NCBI RefSeq assembly: GCF_050633125.1 | Contig: NZ_JBOEFX010000047.1 | Span: forward strand, 1-64,000 | From: Lewinella sp050633125 | GTDB taxonomy: Bacteria > Bacteroidota > Bacteroidia > Chitinophagales > Saprospiraceae | Direction of reading: 5' to 3' | DNA length: 64,000 nt | Shown: positions 43,769-52,873 of the stretch, piece by piece | How the letters are laid out: each line of letters starts with the position of its first letter | How positions within the stretch are numbered: position 1 is the first letter of the stretch | Made by a program: the position numbers and the translations under genes | The notes under the pieces: generated by a model | Told to the model about the DNA's origin: nothing | The model's database searches: none | Seen by the model: the letters and a program-made list of their open reading frames with translations, nothing else

Positions 43769-45166
43769 ATGCCATTCAAGTCTTTAATTAATACGATCAT
43801 TTTCACCGTTGGCATCTTGCTCTCCTTTCTTCAATGTACGGATGACCCATTGCAATTACAACCAGAACAGGAAGAAGAACTGTCGGGCGGTAGCTCTACC
43901 ATTTTTGATTATTCATCAAACGCCTTTAGTCTACAGACACCAAACCTGACCGATGAACAGGAGTTATTGTTCTTTGTTGGCAATTCTTTATTTAATCAAA
44001 ACTGGGTTCCTGCGCCTGCTTCTACAACAGCTCGCGATGGGCTGGGGCCGCTCTTTAATGCGCGATCGTGTTCAGGCTGCCACTTCAAAGATGGCAGGGG
44101 CCAGCCTCCACTAACTACCGGGGAGGTCAGCCATGGTTTATTATTAAGACTAAGCACTGGAAATGGACCTGACGGAGCCCCACTCTCTAGCGCCAACTAT
44201 GGTGGTCAACTACAAGATCAGTCTATACTAGGAGTAGATACAGAAGCTTCGTTTCAAATCTCCTACGAGGAAATATTAGGCGCCTACCCCGATGGCACCA
44301 CATACAGTTTACGGCAGCCCGTCTACTCCATCACCAACCTAACACAAGGCCCTTTAGAAGATGTAAATATCTCTCCGCGCATAGCCAACCAGATGAGTGG
44401 ACTGGGGCTACTTGAGGCCATCAGTGAGCAAACAATCCTCGCACTAGCGGATGAATTTGATGCCGACAATGATGGTATTAGCGGCCGCCCCAATCAAATT
44501 CCAGATATTGCAAGTGGTACCTGGCAACTAGGGCGCTTTGGCTGGAAAGCCAATCAACCCAATGTTAGACAACAAGTAGCAGCAGCATTTGCTGGTGACC
44601 TGGGTATTACCTCTTCTCTTTTTCCTGACGAAAACTGCCCTCCCAGCATAGATTGCTCTACCCAACCCAATGGAGGCAATCCTGAAATCCCTGACGATGA
44701 TCTCGATAAAGTTGTTTTGTATTCTAGCACCTTGGCCGTACCGGGTCGTCGCGATTGGAAAGAGCAGGACGTTTTACGCGGCAAGCGACTTTTTGAACAG
44801 CTCAATTGTACCGCTTGCCATATCCCCAAACTGACAACAGGTGAACACCCTACCTTTACAGCGCTTTCTTATCAAACTATTCGTCCATACACAGATTTAC
44901 TTCTACATGATATGGGGGACGGGCTAGCTGATCACAGCCCTGAATACACCGCTACAGGTAGAGAGTGGCGAACACCTCCCCTTTGGGGCATTGGTTTGTT
45001 TTCTATTGTAAATGGCCATACCACTTACTTACACGACGGGCGAGCCCGCAACCTCGAAGAGGCAATCCTCTGGCACGGTGGTGAAGCCGCAGCCTCGCAA
45101 GAAGCTTTTACCATGCTTAGTATTGAAGAAAGAACAGATCTCATTATCTTCCTAAATTCATTATGA
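43769..45166 (+). CDS. Di-haem oxidoreductase family protein (DUF1111)
   Basis: A 465-residue exported c-type cytochrome with two CxxCH haem sites, CSGCH near residue 101 and CTACH near residue 347. Flanking family blocks include ARSCSGCHFKDGRGQPP, ANQMSGLGLLEAI and TPPLWGIGLFSIVNGHTTYLHDGRAR. The N terminus (FTVGILLSFLQC) looks like a lipoprotein signal. The family is related to MauG-like peroxidases and is often beside imelysins. It is translationally coupled to the next gene by an ATGA overlap. A role in periplasmic iron oxidation for uptake is inferred from context. Confidence 0.9.
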   Translation: MPFKSLINTIIFTVGILLSFLQCTDDPLQLQPEQEEELSGGSSTIFDYSSNAFSLQTPNLTDEQELLFFVGNSLFNQNWVPAPASTTARDGLGPLFNARSCSGCHFKDGRGQPPLTTGEVSHGLLLRLSTGNGPDGAPLSSANYGGQLQDQSILGVDTEASFQISYEEILGAYPDGTTYSLRQPVYSITNLTQGPLEDVNISPRIANQMSGLGLLEAISEQTILALADEFDADNDGISGRPNQIPDIASGTWQLGRFGWKANQPNVRQQVAAAFAGDLGITSSLFPDENCPPSIDCSTQPNGGNPEIPDDDLDKVVLYSSTLAVPGRRDWKEQDVLRGKRLFEQLNCTACHIPKLTTGEHPTFTALSYQTIRPYTDLLLHDMGDGLADHSPEYTATGREWRTPPLWGIGLFSIVNGHTTYLHDGRARNLEEAILWHGGEAAASQEAFTMLSIEERTDLIIFLNSL

Positions 45167-46266
45167 TGCCGTCACCCCCCCTCAACCTTAAGTTTCTCCT
45201 GCTATCCATCGCCTCTTTGCTACTCAGCGCATGTGGCAACGACGACAATAGTAGCCCCAACTACACCAGTCAGCGGAAAATGCAGCTCGACAACCTATAT
45301 CAAAATGGCGTAGCGTCAGCACATACGAACTTTGTAATCGCATGTGAACAATTACAACAGGCACTCGAAACACTATCTACCACTCCTGATTTGACAAACC
45401 TAAGCACGGCTAAAGAACAGTGGCTAAACACCATCTTAAAATGGAAGCACTGTGAATTATATGACGTAGGAAGAATAAACAACAGCCATGTGCATTTTCG
45501 CATCCAGCGTTGGCCAATAGACCCGGAAGGTTTGGCTCAGGTGCTCACTACGGAAGAAGTAGTTGATGAAACGTTCATCAGCAGTAGAGGAAGCTCTATT
45601 ATTGGCCTATCCACAATTGAATATCTGTTATTTTCGCAAGAAGAAAATGAGACCCTTCTCGCACTGAGTACAGACGACAACTACCGGGCCTACATTAATA
45701 GCCTGGGGCAATATCTACTAACAGAGGCCTCTAACCTGCAAATAGCCTGGGAGACTTATAAAACAGAATTTATTGCTGCAACAGGTACCGGTCTTGATGG
45801 GGGGCAAAACATGATCGCAAATGCGCTAATCGCATACCTGGAAGAAACGATCAAGCTCCGGCTGGGCCACGCCTTGGGACAAGACAATGGAGGCACTACT
45901 ATATATACGGAATTAGAGGCTCCTTACGCAAAAAAATCACTGGAACTCATTACAGAAAGCTTTGCTGAATGGAAGCTAATGTACAGCGGAAATTACCCTA
46001 ATTCAACCGACAATTATGGCTTCGAAGACTTTCTGCTCGAACTAGAATACGATGAAATAGATGCAAACATCCAACAAGCGATCCAAAACGTAGACAGCCA
46101 ACTATTGGCGTTATCAGCAACGCCTCTACGCGATCTTTTAGACGACAACCTTGCCTCAATCGAAGAATTACAGAATCGCCTACAGGAGCTGCTCATTCTA
46201 ATAAAAGTAGATTTCAGCAGTAACTTAAACATTGTTGTGACCGTTACAGACGCCGATGGCGATTGA
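45163..46266 (+). CDS. Second imelysin family lipoprotein, altered motif
   Basis: A 367-residue protein with a lipobox signal ending LLLSAC. It aligns with imelysins (STAKEQWLNTILKWKHCELY; SSIIGLSTIEYLLFSQ). The GxHxxE motif reads GLSTIE near residue 148, with Ser in place of His while Glu is kept, so the putative metal site is changed relative to the first imelysin. Its ATG overlaps the stop of the di-haem gene (ATGA). It ends in a TDADGD stretch, after which the sequence decays into a DUF4265 remnant. Confidence 0.87.
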   Translation: MMPSPPLNLKFLLLSIASLLLSACGNDDNSSPNYTSQRKMQLDNLYQNGVASAHTNFVIACEQLQQALETLSTTPDLTNLSTAKEQWLNTILKWKHCELYDVGRINNSHVHFRIQRWPIDPEGLAQVLTTEEVVDETFISSRGSSIIGLSTIEYLLFSQEENETLLALSTDDNYRAYINSLGQYLLTEASNLQIAWETYKTEFIAATGTGLDGGQNMIANALIAYLEETIKLRLGHALGQDNGGTTIYTELEAPYAKKSLELITESFAEWKLMYSGNYPNSTDNYGFEDFLLELEYDEIDANIQQAIQNVDSQLLALSATPLRDLLDDNLASIEELQNRLQELLILIKVDFSSNLNIVVTVTDADGD

Positions 46267-46269
46267 TAG

Positions 46270-46345
46270 AATAACAATCAACTGCTTCCTCTCTGCCATA
46301 CTCCTCGTTGATAATGGCCACCACAGCAACAACTATTCCTGCAAC
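46270..46345 (-). pseudogene. DUF4265 remnant
   Basis: Read on the minus strand, about 75 bases encode AGIVVAVVAIINEEYGREEA, close to SIAVVAIINEEYDQEEM of the intact DUF4265 gene at 47064-47546. CATACTCCTCGTTGATAAT (46297-46315) is identical to 47273-47291. No start is present and the frame breaks on the 5' side. It is the leftover of a tandem copy. Confidence 0.55.
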
Positions 46346-46450
46346 GTCTCATCACTGCCAAGGCGGACCTGGTACTCTACAATAGCCTCGGGCTAGTAAT
46401 GTACCATCAACCAGACTGCTCGTTTCAGTAAAACAGCACTTTCTCTACTG

Positions 46451-46960
46451 CTATCCCCCAACTTGGCGCTTGGCAACCTCCAGGTCCATTTTCCCCTGAG
46501 CTACGCTCAGTATTAGTGGACCGAAGGATACAAAAGTACTGGAAAACATAGTGAAGGTGTCCAGAAAGGTCTCTTTGTTGGGCGGCTGGAAGCGTGGCAA
46601 AGCATGAACGTAACGATAAAACAGTCCTCCTTCCGCAGTGACCCCGAAGTACCCAATGGGCGTACGAAGGTTCAGGTAATGCAGGAATTCGTTGGTGCTT
46701 TCCGGCTTTGCTACCGCCTCTTCTGACAGGTAAGCAAAGAACTGTAGCAAGTTGGTCTCTTCCAGGGTGTCTTGTGTAGGGATATAAATCAACTGCACGG
46801 AAGATTCTGGTGCATCAGGCGCGGACGGAAACGGCGCTATGAGATAGTTTAAGGGAGATTGTTCCGATTTCTCAATGAGCAGCACATTGATGTCGTGCTC
46901 TTTGAAAATCCCCTCCAGGTATTGGAGGTCAAGAAGCTGACGGTTTTCTTCGGTAGACAT
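46451..46960 (-). CDS. YbjN-like protein
   Basis: A 169-residue acidic cytoplasmic protein with no signal peptide. The layout LDLQYLEGIFKEHDINV, SSVQLIYIPTQ, LLQFFAYL, FLHYLNLRTPIGYFGVTAEG and YRYVHALPRF resembles the YbjN/type III secretion chaperone-like fold, where it would bind partner proteins. The function is unknown. It lies 103 bases downstream of the DUF4265 gene on the same strand, and the spacer holds a 9-base inverted repeat (46991-46999 with 47044-47052). Confidence 0.6.
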   Translation of the reverse strand: MSTEENRQLLDLQYLEGIFKEHDINVLLIEKSEQSPLNYLIAPFPSAPDAPESSVQLIYIPTQDTLEETNLLQFFAYLSEEAVAKPESTNEFLHYLNLRTPIGYFGVTAEGGLFYRYVHALPRFQPPNKETFLDTFTMFSSTFVSFGPLILSVAQGKMDLEVAKRQVGG

Positions 46961-47063
46961 AAGAGACTTTGTTTGGTACGGAGGTAGATGCTTCTACCAG
47001 AATGGTGTTCGTACAGCGAGGAGACAATCAGGGCAGCCCGACTTGGTAGAAGTAGTAATTACG

Positions 47064-47546
47064 CTACTTCCCACCTCTACGCAAATCCGCCTGGTGCTTG
47101 GCCGATAAATACGTTTCAGCATACTCCAGATTGTCTTTCTCGTATTTGTCGAAGATCTTTTTCATATCACCATAAAAAATACGCTTGGGCACTTCCATCG
47201 CAAAATAGCGGTCGTTGAGCTCCTCTACGGTACAGCCTAGTTTTTCAAAAGCCGCAACCATTTCTTCTTGGTCATACTCCTCGTTGATAATCGCCACTAC
47301 GGCAATAGAATTCCCAGAGCTTTTAGTCGTCTGCCGATACAACAGCCCCGTTTCCTCTTTATCGTAGGTGGCATGAAACTGGTCATCCGTAGCAATGGAG
47401 GCACCATAAAAAGGGATGCTCTTAAGCTGGTAGAGGCCCTTTTCTTCATCAACTACTTCTGCCCACAATACTTCAATTATAGCTTCTTCCAGGATCGGGC
47501 TATCGTATTTGAAGAGTACTTCTACTTTGTTTTTTTCGGCTGCCAT
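47064..47546 (-). CDS. DUF4265 family protein
   Basis: A 160-residue cytoplasmic protein with the DUF4265 pattern: EVLFKYDSP, IIEVLWAEVVDEEKGLYQL followed by SIPFYGASIATDDQFHATY, and SIAVVAIINEEYDQEE. The function of the family is unknown. A -7 element TACCTTTG lies at 47604-47611. A broken partial copy lies downstream at 46270-46345, suggesting past tandem duplication. Confidence 0.75.
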   Translation of the reverse strand: MAAEKNKVEVLFKYDSPILEEAIIEVLWAEVVDEEKGLYQLKSIPFYGASIATDDQFHATYDKEETGLLYRQTTKSSGNSIAVVAIINEEYDQEEMVAAFEKLGCTVEELNDRYFAMEVPKRIFYGDMKKIFDKYEKDNLEYAETYLSAKHQADLRRGGK

Positions 47547-47603
47547 TCTTTTGCTTTTCAGTTTTTTAGCAAGACGCTGCCATAGGTATGCCTACAGCGG
47601 CAG

Positions 47604-47611
47604 CAAAGGTA
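47604..47611 (-). promoter_or_regulatory. -7 element upstream of the DUF4265 gene
   Basis: On the minus strand TACCTTTG matches TAnnTTTG, 58 bases before the ATG. The -33 position has no exact TTTG. Confidence 0.45.
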
Positions 47612-47635
47612 CATAGAAAGATACGAGCGGCTTTA

Positions 47636-49537
47636 TTATTGAATAACAATACGTTGCCACTGCCCAGCCCCGTCTTGGGTACGCAAAAGGTAAGTCGCTG
47701 CGGGCAAATGACGTAAATCTATATTTCCAAGCGCAGTAGTGCCTCTTGCTACTTCTTGCCCCTCCAAACTGATCACCGACCAACGTACCTCCTTTTCTAT
47801 AGCTGCTGCTGGCCAATCAACTTGAATGTAGCCATTGCTAGGGTTAGGGTAAATACTGGCTTTGGCCGTAATGGTAGAGAAATTCCCCGTTGGAAAGCTG
47901 GCAAATGGATTTGATGAATACTCAACACCTCCCAGAATATTGACAGCAAACCAAGTCGTACAATTATACCCTAGTAGCTCCGCTGAGAAATAAATCGTTT
48001 CCAATCCTTCAGCATCAGGGTAGAGGTTCAGCTCATTGCTTCCCTCATCATACTCTCCCATTTTATTTCCATCAGGAGTATCATAAAACAACTCAGAAAG
48101 GCCAAGCTGACTAAGCGATCCTATGTTTAGGATATTATTATTCATTCCTACAAAAAGAGGCCCGCTGAGCAAATGTGCAATAACACCGTCATTGAAAATA
48201 TTCACGCCATCCAATACATTGTAGATGTCTTCAATGATCGCCGTATTTTGAAAGAAACCGTTGTTAACAGGCGTATTATCAGTGGTGAGGCGAAGCCACG
48301 AATCATTGAGCCAAACACTATTAACATCGTTATCAAAATAACCTTCTATTATCACCTCTCCGCAGGAGGAATTCTGTAAGACGCCTTTGTTATGAATGGC
48401 CAACAACTGGTCACCAGCCACTGACAGATAGCCTTGGTTCGTGAAGTTTTCTTCATTATAAAAAGCGGTAGGATAATCGCCTTCGACACTGATCCTTCCG
48501 CTGGAGTAGTTCGTAAAATCACCTTGGTTTCTCAGTCCATCTCGGTTAGCGTTAGCGCTGGCATACAGGTTAATTCTTCCATAATTAAGGAAGTCAGCGT
48601 CTGCCTCATTTAACAACAAGCTATAATTATATTCGCCTTCCAGATAAATACGGCCATTGCTATAATTGGTGATACTACCGTAGTTGCGAATTCCCGTTGC
48701 TACATCACTGTTGCTGGTTTGGATCTGGCCACGATTTCTGATAGTAGCTTCTTCTGCATTATAAACATCAAAAGAACCATCGGAACCTTCCGTCTTTATC
48801 AAGCCATAAGCGCGGTTGTCCACCAAGCCAAAATTAAAGATGCCACTCCCACAATTCGTTAAGAAAATAGACCGTGTGTTGTAAATCCTATTTTCATTTT
48901 CCATGCCCCTGGTAACATTGTTGATGTAAACATTTTTATGATTAACAAACTGGCCAGGGCCAAATACTTCCACCCCCACACCTGCTCCTCCCCCTTCTAC
49001 TTCAAAGGTTTTATTATTGAGAAAAACACCCCATATACTAAGGCCAGCACCAATAAAATTTTCGATCCGGGTCAGCCCTCTATTATTGTATACTCCGGCA
49101 GAATAGATAACCATAGCACGACCATCTAGCTGCACTATTCCTGAATTTTCTACCTGTAGGTAACCGTAGAGGGTGATATAATGCGACGTTGTTACTCCTA
49201 ATTGATCAAGCATCTGTAGGGTTCCTTCTATATTGAGTTTCCCGTAAACAACCATAGGGGAAAGAGTAGTCGCAGTGGGCAAAACGGTCAACCTGGCGTA
49301 TGGCTCAATGACCAAATTGCTACTGGTGCCTAGATTCAAAGATCTTATGGTAGCATTGCTATTAAGCGCTACTACTCCCGAAGTAATGAGTACATCATCA
49401 CCAATTCCGGGTACTTGTCCCGTGTTCCAGTTGTTGGCATCTTCCCAGTTGCCTGAGCCACCCGTCCATTCGACGGCAGCACTAATCGACAAAGAAAAAG
49501 CAAGAGATAACACAAGGGAAAGGATAATCTTATTCAT
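47636..49537 (-). CDS. T9SS-secreted beta-helix-like protein
   Basis: A 633-residue protein with a signal peptide (MNKIILSLVLSLAFSLSISA), then VEWTGGSGNWEDANNW, a motif starting many Bacteroidota surface proteins. Residues about 60-450 are short beta repeats with NYGxI, NxGxV and NYSSGRI patterns typical of a right-handed beta-helix. The C terminus has the T9SS type A domain (IYPNPSNGYIQVDW...LPAATYLLRTQDG). It is probably an adhesin or matrix protein; no catalytic motif was recognised. Confidence 0.82.
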   Translation of the reverse strand: MNKIILSLVLSLAFSLSISAAVEWTGGSGNWEDANNWNTGQVPGIGDDVLITSGVVALNSNATIRSLNLGTSSNLVIEPYARLTVLPTATTLSPMVVYGKLNIEGTLQMLDQLGVTTSHYITLYGYLQVENSGIVQLDGRAMVIYSAGVYNNRGLTRIENFIGAGLSIWGVFLNNKTFEVEGGGAGVGVEVFGPGQFVNHKNVYINNVTRGMENENRIYNTRSIFLTNCGSGIFNFGLVDNRAYGLIKTEGSDGSFDVYNAEEATIRNRGQIQTSNSDVATGIRNYGSITNYSNGRIYLEGEYNYSLLLNEADADFLNYGRINLYASANANRDGLRNQGDFTNYSSGRISVEGDYPTAFYNEENFTNQGYLSVAGDQLLAIHNKGVLQNSSCGEVIIEGYFDNDVNSVWLNDSWLRLTTDNTPVNNGFFQNTAIIEDIYNVLDGVNIFNDGVIAHLLSGPLFVGMNNNILNIGSLSQLGLSELFYDTPDGNKMGEYDEGSNELNLYPDAEGLETIYFSAELLGYNCTTWFAVNILGGVEYSSNPFASFPTGNFSTITAKASIYPNPSNGYIQVDWPAAAIEKEVRWSVISLEGQEVARGTTALGNIDLRHLPAATYLLRTQDGAGQWQRIVIQ

Positions 49538-49654
49538 TTCAGGTGTTTGTTTTGAACCAAAAAAATAACACCTGCAAATATCAAAGACGTAAAGTGGTGT
49601 GACCTACAAGGTTTCTGTAGATAATAAACTACGGGAAATCATGGACTTGAAAGT

Positions 49655-49694
49655 GGTAAAAAAAGAGGGCGAAACATGTTCTGTTCCGCCCTCT
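49655..49694 (-). terminator. Rho-independent terminator after thrS
   Basis: The arms agagggcg (49664-49671) and cgccctct (49687-49694) extend inward to about 12 of 13 pairs. On the minus strand they are followed by TTTTTTT (49657-49663). It lies about 80 bases after the thrS stop. Confidence 0.9.
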
Positions 49695-49772
49695 AGGTAT
49701 CATCACTAAATTGTTAAGCGTAAATTTTGTAGCCAACCCCCTCTATACACTAAATGAGTTGGCTCTTCTCTG

Positions 49773-51692
49773 CTACAACAACTCTTTGAAATAAGTTACA
49801 AACTCTTCAATCGGCATAGCGCCTTTGTCACCTTCGCCCTGAATACGGACAGAAACGGCATTGCCTTCGGCTTCTTTCTCACCAACGATCAACATAATCG
49901 GAATTTTCTTCAATTCCGTATCGCGGATCTTACGACCGATGGTTTCGTTACGATCATCAATAAAGCCACGAATATCATGGGTTGCCAAGGCTTGCTGTAC
50001 CTCTTCGCAATAGCCATTGAACTTATCGCTGATCGGCAAGATCGCATACTGCTCCGGCGTGAGCCACAACGGGAATTTACCCGCCGTATTCTCAATCAGG
50101 ATACTGATAAAGCGCTCCATCGAACCGAAAGGTGCCCGGTGAATCATCACTGGACGGTGGGCTTTGTTATCGGCACCAATGTACTCCAATTCAAATCGCT
50201 CCGGTAGGTTGTAATCCACTTGAATAGTCCCCAGCTGCCAAGAACGCCCCAAGGCATCCTTGATCATAAAATCGAGTTTAGGACCGTAAAAGGCTGCTTC
50301 TCCCAATTCCGTAGTAGTAGACAATCCTACTTCTTTGGTCGCGTTGATAATCGCACTCTCTGCTGCTTCCCAGTTCTCGGTAGAACCGATGTACTTGCTG
50401 GGGTTCTCAGGGTCGCGCAGACTGATCTGGGCGGTGAATTCCTCAAAGCCCATTTTCTTCAGCACTGTTTCCGTCAAGTCCAGTACATTCAGAAATTCTT
50501 CCTTCAGCTGGTCTGGAGTACAGAAGATGTGTGCATCATCCTGCGTAAAGCCTCGTACCCGGCTCAGGCCGTGCAACTCGCCACTCTGCTCGTAGCGGTA
50601 AACGGTACCAAACTCCGCAATACGCAAAGGCAAATCGCGATAAGAGTGAGGCCGGTGAGCAAAAATTTCACAGTGGTGAGGACAGTTCATCGGCTTCAGC
50701 AAAAACTCCTCATCTACCCGAGGGGTTTTGATCGGCTGAAAGCTATCTTCTCCGTATTTTTCGTAGTGACCAGAAGTCACGTACAATTCTTTTTTACCAA
50801 TATGTGGTGTGGTTACCATCTTGTAACCCCGCTTTTCCTGTTCTTCGCGCAGGAAGTTCATCAAGCGTTCCCGCAAGGCATTACCCTTAGGTAGCCAGAT
50901 CGGCAAACCTGCTCCAACCCGGTCACTGAACATGAATAAATCCAGTTCCGCCCCCAACTTACGATGGTCACGCTTCTTGGCTTCTTCCAGCAAATGGAGG
51001 TATTCGGTCAGTTCTTTTTGTTTAGGAAAAGAAACACCGTAGATACGGGTCATCTGCTGATTATTCTCGTCGCCACGCCAATAAGCGCCAGCTACGTTCA
51101 TCAATTTTACCGCCTTGATCGTCCCCGTATTAGGGATGTGTGGCCCACGGCACAGGTCCGTAAAACCGCCTTGGGTATAGAAGGTAATCTCGCCATCTTC
51201 CAGGCCTTCCAGCAATTCCAACTTGTATTGGTCGCCTTTTTCCTGAAAATAAGCGACAGCATCAGCCTTGCTGATATCCTTGCGAACGTAATCGTTCTTT
51301 TGGCGTGCCAGCTCTTGCATTTTCTTTTCAATAGCAGGCAAGTCGTTGGTGCTGATCACCCGGTCGCCGGCATCTACATCATAGTAGAATCCGGTATCGA
51401 TAGCTGGGCCAATTCCCAGCTTGATGCCCGGATAAAGGGCTTCCAGTGCCTCTGCCATCAAGTGAGCAGAAGAATGCCAGAAGGTCGTTTTTCCGTCCTT
51501 ATCATTCCAGGTAAACAATTGCAAAGTAGCATCCGTCGTCATGGGGCGGTTAGCGTCCCAAACTTCTCCATTCACTTTGGCAGAGAGCACATTACGTGCT
51601 AAACCCTCACTAATGGATTTAGCCACGTCCATAGCCGATGAGCCGCTCTCTACTTGGCGCACCGAACCATCTGGTAAAGTAATATTGATCAT
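49773..51692 (-). CDS. thrS: Threonine-tRNA ligase
   Basis: Charges tRNA-Thr. The 639-residue enzyme has the N-terminal TGS domain (MINITLPDGSVRQVESG), the editing domain with FWHSSAHLMAEAL, the class II catalytic core with the zinc-site block LLKPMNCPHHCEIF, RVRGFTQDDAHIFC and VMIHRAPFGSMERF, and the C-terminal anticodon-binding domain. The ATG at 51692 is used; a TTG two codons upstream is less likely. A -7 element lies at 51793-51800 and a strong terminator follows the gene. Confidence 0.97.
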   Translation of the reverse strand: MINITLPDGSVRQVESGSSAMDVAKSISEGLARNVLSAKVNGEVWDANRPMTTDATLQLFTWNDKDGKTTFWHSSAHLMAEALEALYPGIKLGIGPAIDTGFYYDVDAGDRVISTNDLPAIEKKMQELARQKNDYVRKDISKADAVAYFQEKGDQYKLELLEGLEDGEITFYTQGGFTDLCRGPHIPNTGTIKAVKLMNVAGAYWRGDENNQQMTRIYGVSFPKQKELTEYLHLLEEAKKRDHRKLGAELDLFMFSDRVGAGLPIWLPKGNALRERLMNFLREEQEKRGYKMVTTPHIGKKELYVTSGHYEKYGEDSFQPIKTPRVDEEFLLKPMNCPHHCEIFAHRPHSYRDLPLRIAEFGTVYRYEQSGELHGLSRVRGFTQDDAHIFCTPDQLKEEFLNVLDLTETVLKKMGFEEFTAQISLRDPENPSKYIGSTENWEAAESAIINATKEVGLSTTTELGEAAFYGPKLDFMIKDALGRSWQLGTIQVDYNLPERFELEYIGADNKAHRPVMIHRAPFGSMERFISILIENTAGKFPLWLTPEQYAILPISDKFNGYCEEVQQALATHDIRGFIDDRNETIGRKIRDTELKKIPIMLIVGEKEAEGNAVSVRIQGEGDKGAMPIEEFVTYFKELL

Positions 51693-51792
51693 TGTCAATA
51701 GTTATAGCCGCCGATTGCTCAGGCGGGTAAGTGTTCTACAATAACACTAACTCCCGCTCAGCCGTTCCCGGTGGCCTGTGATAAATTGGCCG

Positions 51793-51800
51793 CAAAGTTA
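51793..51800 (-). promoter_or_regulatory. -7 element of thrS
   Basis: On the minus strand TAACTTTG matches TAnnTTTG, about 100 bases before the thrS start. A TTTA near the -33 position is a partial match. The leader contains only a short CCGCC/GGCGG stem, and no T-box features were seen. Confidence 0.5.
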
Positions 51801-51894
51801 GCAAGTGCAACTGGGGATACGGTAAATTGAAAAGAAAAATTTGAGGAGAAGGGGGAATTGGTGCTAAAATGAGGTACATCAGCCTTTTCAAACA

Positions 51895-52707
51895 TTAATT
51901 TGACCTTGACAATTTTGACAACTCTTCTTTGCTGAGCATTCCATCTTTATTGACATCCAATCTGTCAAAATCTCTTGCTAACGGACCATTCACCTCTGAT
52001 TTGCTTACTTGCTGATCATTATTAGTGTCCATCATCTCAATGATTTTCTCAGGACTAGGAGGCCCTTTGGGACCTCGTCTTGCCCCACCTTCTCCTGATT
52101 TTGAAATTGGGCAACCTATTGCCTTGGTAGTAGCAGGGTCAGGAGACTTTCCTGCTTCCAATGCCGCAATCGCATTAGCAACATACCTTTCTTCTACATC
52201 TTCGGGAGAATTAGAATTATCGTCAATAGCACCAATATACCTGACGATCAAATCTTTATCTAACAAGAAAACATGTGGTGTTTTGGTAGCGCCATACTTA
52301 GGATAAACCTCTTGTTTTTCATCTTTTAGATAAACGAATGGAAACCCCTTTTCTTGAGATCTCGTAACCATATCTTGGAAGCTATTCCCGCCTCCTTCTG
52401 CTCCATCATTAGAATTGATTGCAATGACTGGGTATCCTTTGGGAGCCATCTCATCATGTAGTTCTATAAGGCGATCTTCGTAAGCTTTTGCAAAAGGGCA
52501 TTCATTGCTTGTAAACACCACAATGTATCCGTTAGCATTTTCGACCATGGATAGCGATTGCATTGTGCCATCTACATTCTTTAATTGGAAGTCCTCTGCT
52601 TTATCTCCAATTTGATAACCTTTAGCTGAAATTTGAGTCTCTTGCGGTTGAGCGTTACAGCTAACGCTAAAAAATACTAAGCAAAGAGCTAATGAAATAA
52701 TTTTCAT
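51895..52707 (-). CDS. Peroxiredoxin-like lipoprotein with C-terminal EF-hands
   Basis: A 270-residue protein. The signal ends FFSVSC (Cys17, lipobox-like). Residues about 35-200 match the PRX-like1 branch of AhpC/TSA redoxins: FTSNECPFAKAYEDRL with the single peroxidatic-type Cys, VIAINSNDGAEGG, PKYGATKTPHVFLLD, and the terminal IGCPIS Cys. Residues about 225-270 carry two EF-hand loops, DTNNDQQVSKSE and DVNKDGMLSKEE. The fusion suggests a periplasmic thiol enzyme bound to or stabilised by calcium. It is monocistronic. Confidence 0.85.
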   Translation of the reverse strand: MKIISLALCLVFFSVSCNAQPQETQISAKGYQIGDKAEDFQLKNVDGTMQSLSMVENANGYIVVFTSNECPFAKAYEDRLIELHDEMAPKGYPVIAINSNDGAEGGGNSFQDMVTRSQEKGFPFVYLKDEKQEVYPKYGATKTPHVFLLDKDLIVRYIGAIDDNSNSPEDVEERYVANAIAALEAGKSPDPATTKAIGCPISKSGEGGARRGPKGPPSPEKIIEMMDTNNDQQVSKSEVNGPLARDFDRLDVNKDGMLSKEELSKLSRSN

Positions 52708-52823
52708 AATAAAGTCTTCTTATTGATTTGTGTTGATGCGTTAGACACTTCTTTATCAATTTCCTTTCCGTCATCTCAAGTTTTTTTTGGCACTTAAAAT
52801 TTATTTGTACACAACGTAACAAA

Positions 52824-52858
52824 CCATGCCCCTCTAAGCTACCTTCAAAGGGGCATGG
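52824..52858 (-). terminator. Hairpin after the 569-residue T9SS gene
   Basis: CCATGCCCCT (52824-52833) and AGGGGCATGG (52849-52858) pair perfectly around 15 bases. On the minus strand TTTGTTACG follows, a weak U-run. It lies 15 bases after the stop. Confidence 0.65.
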
Positions 52859-52873
52859 CACTCCACAATACAC

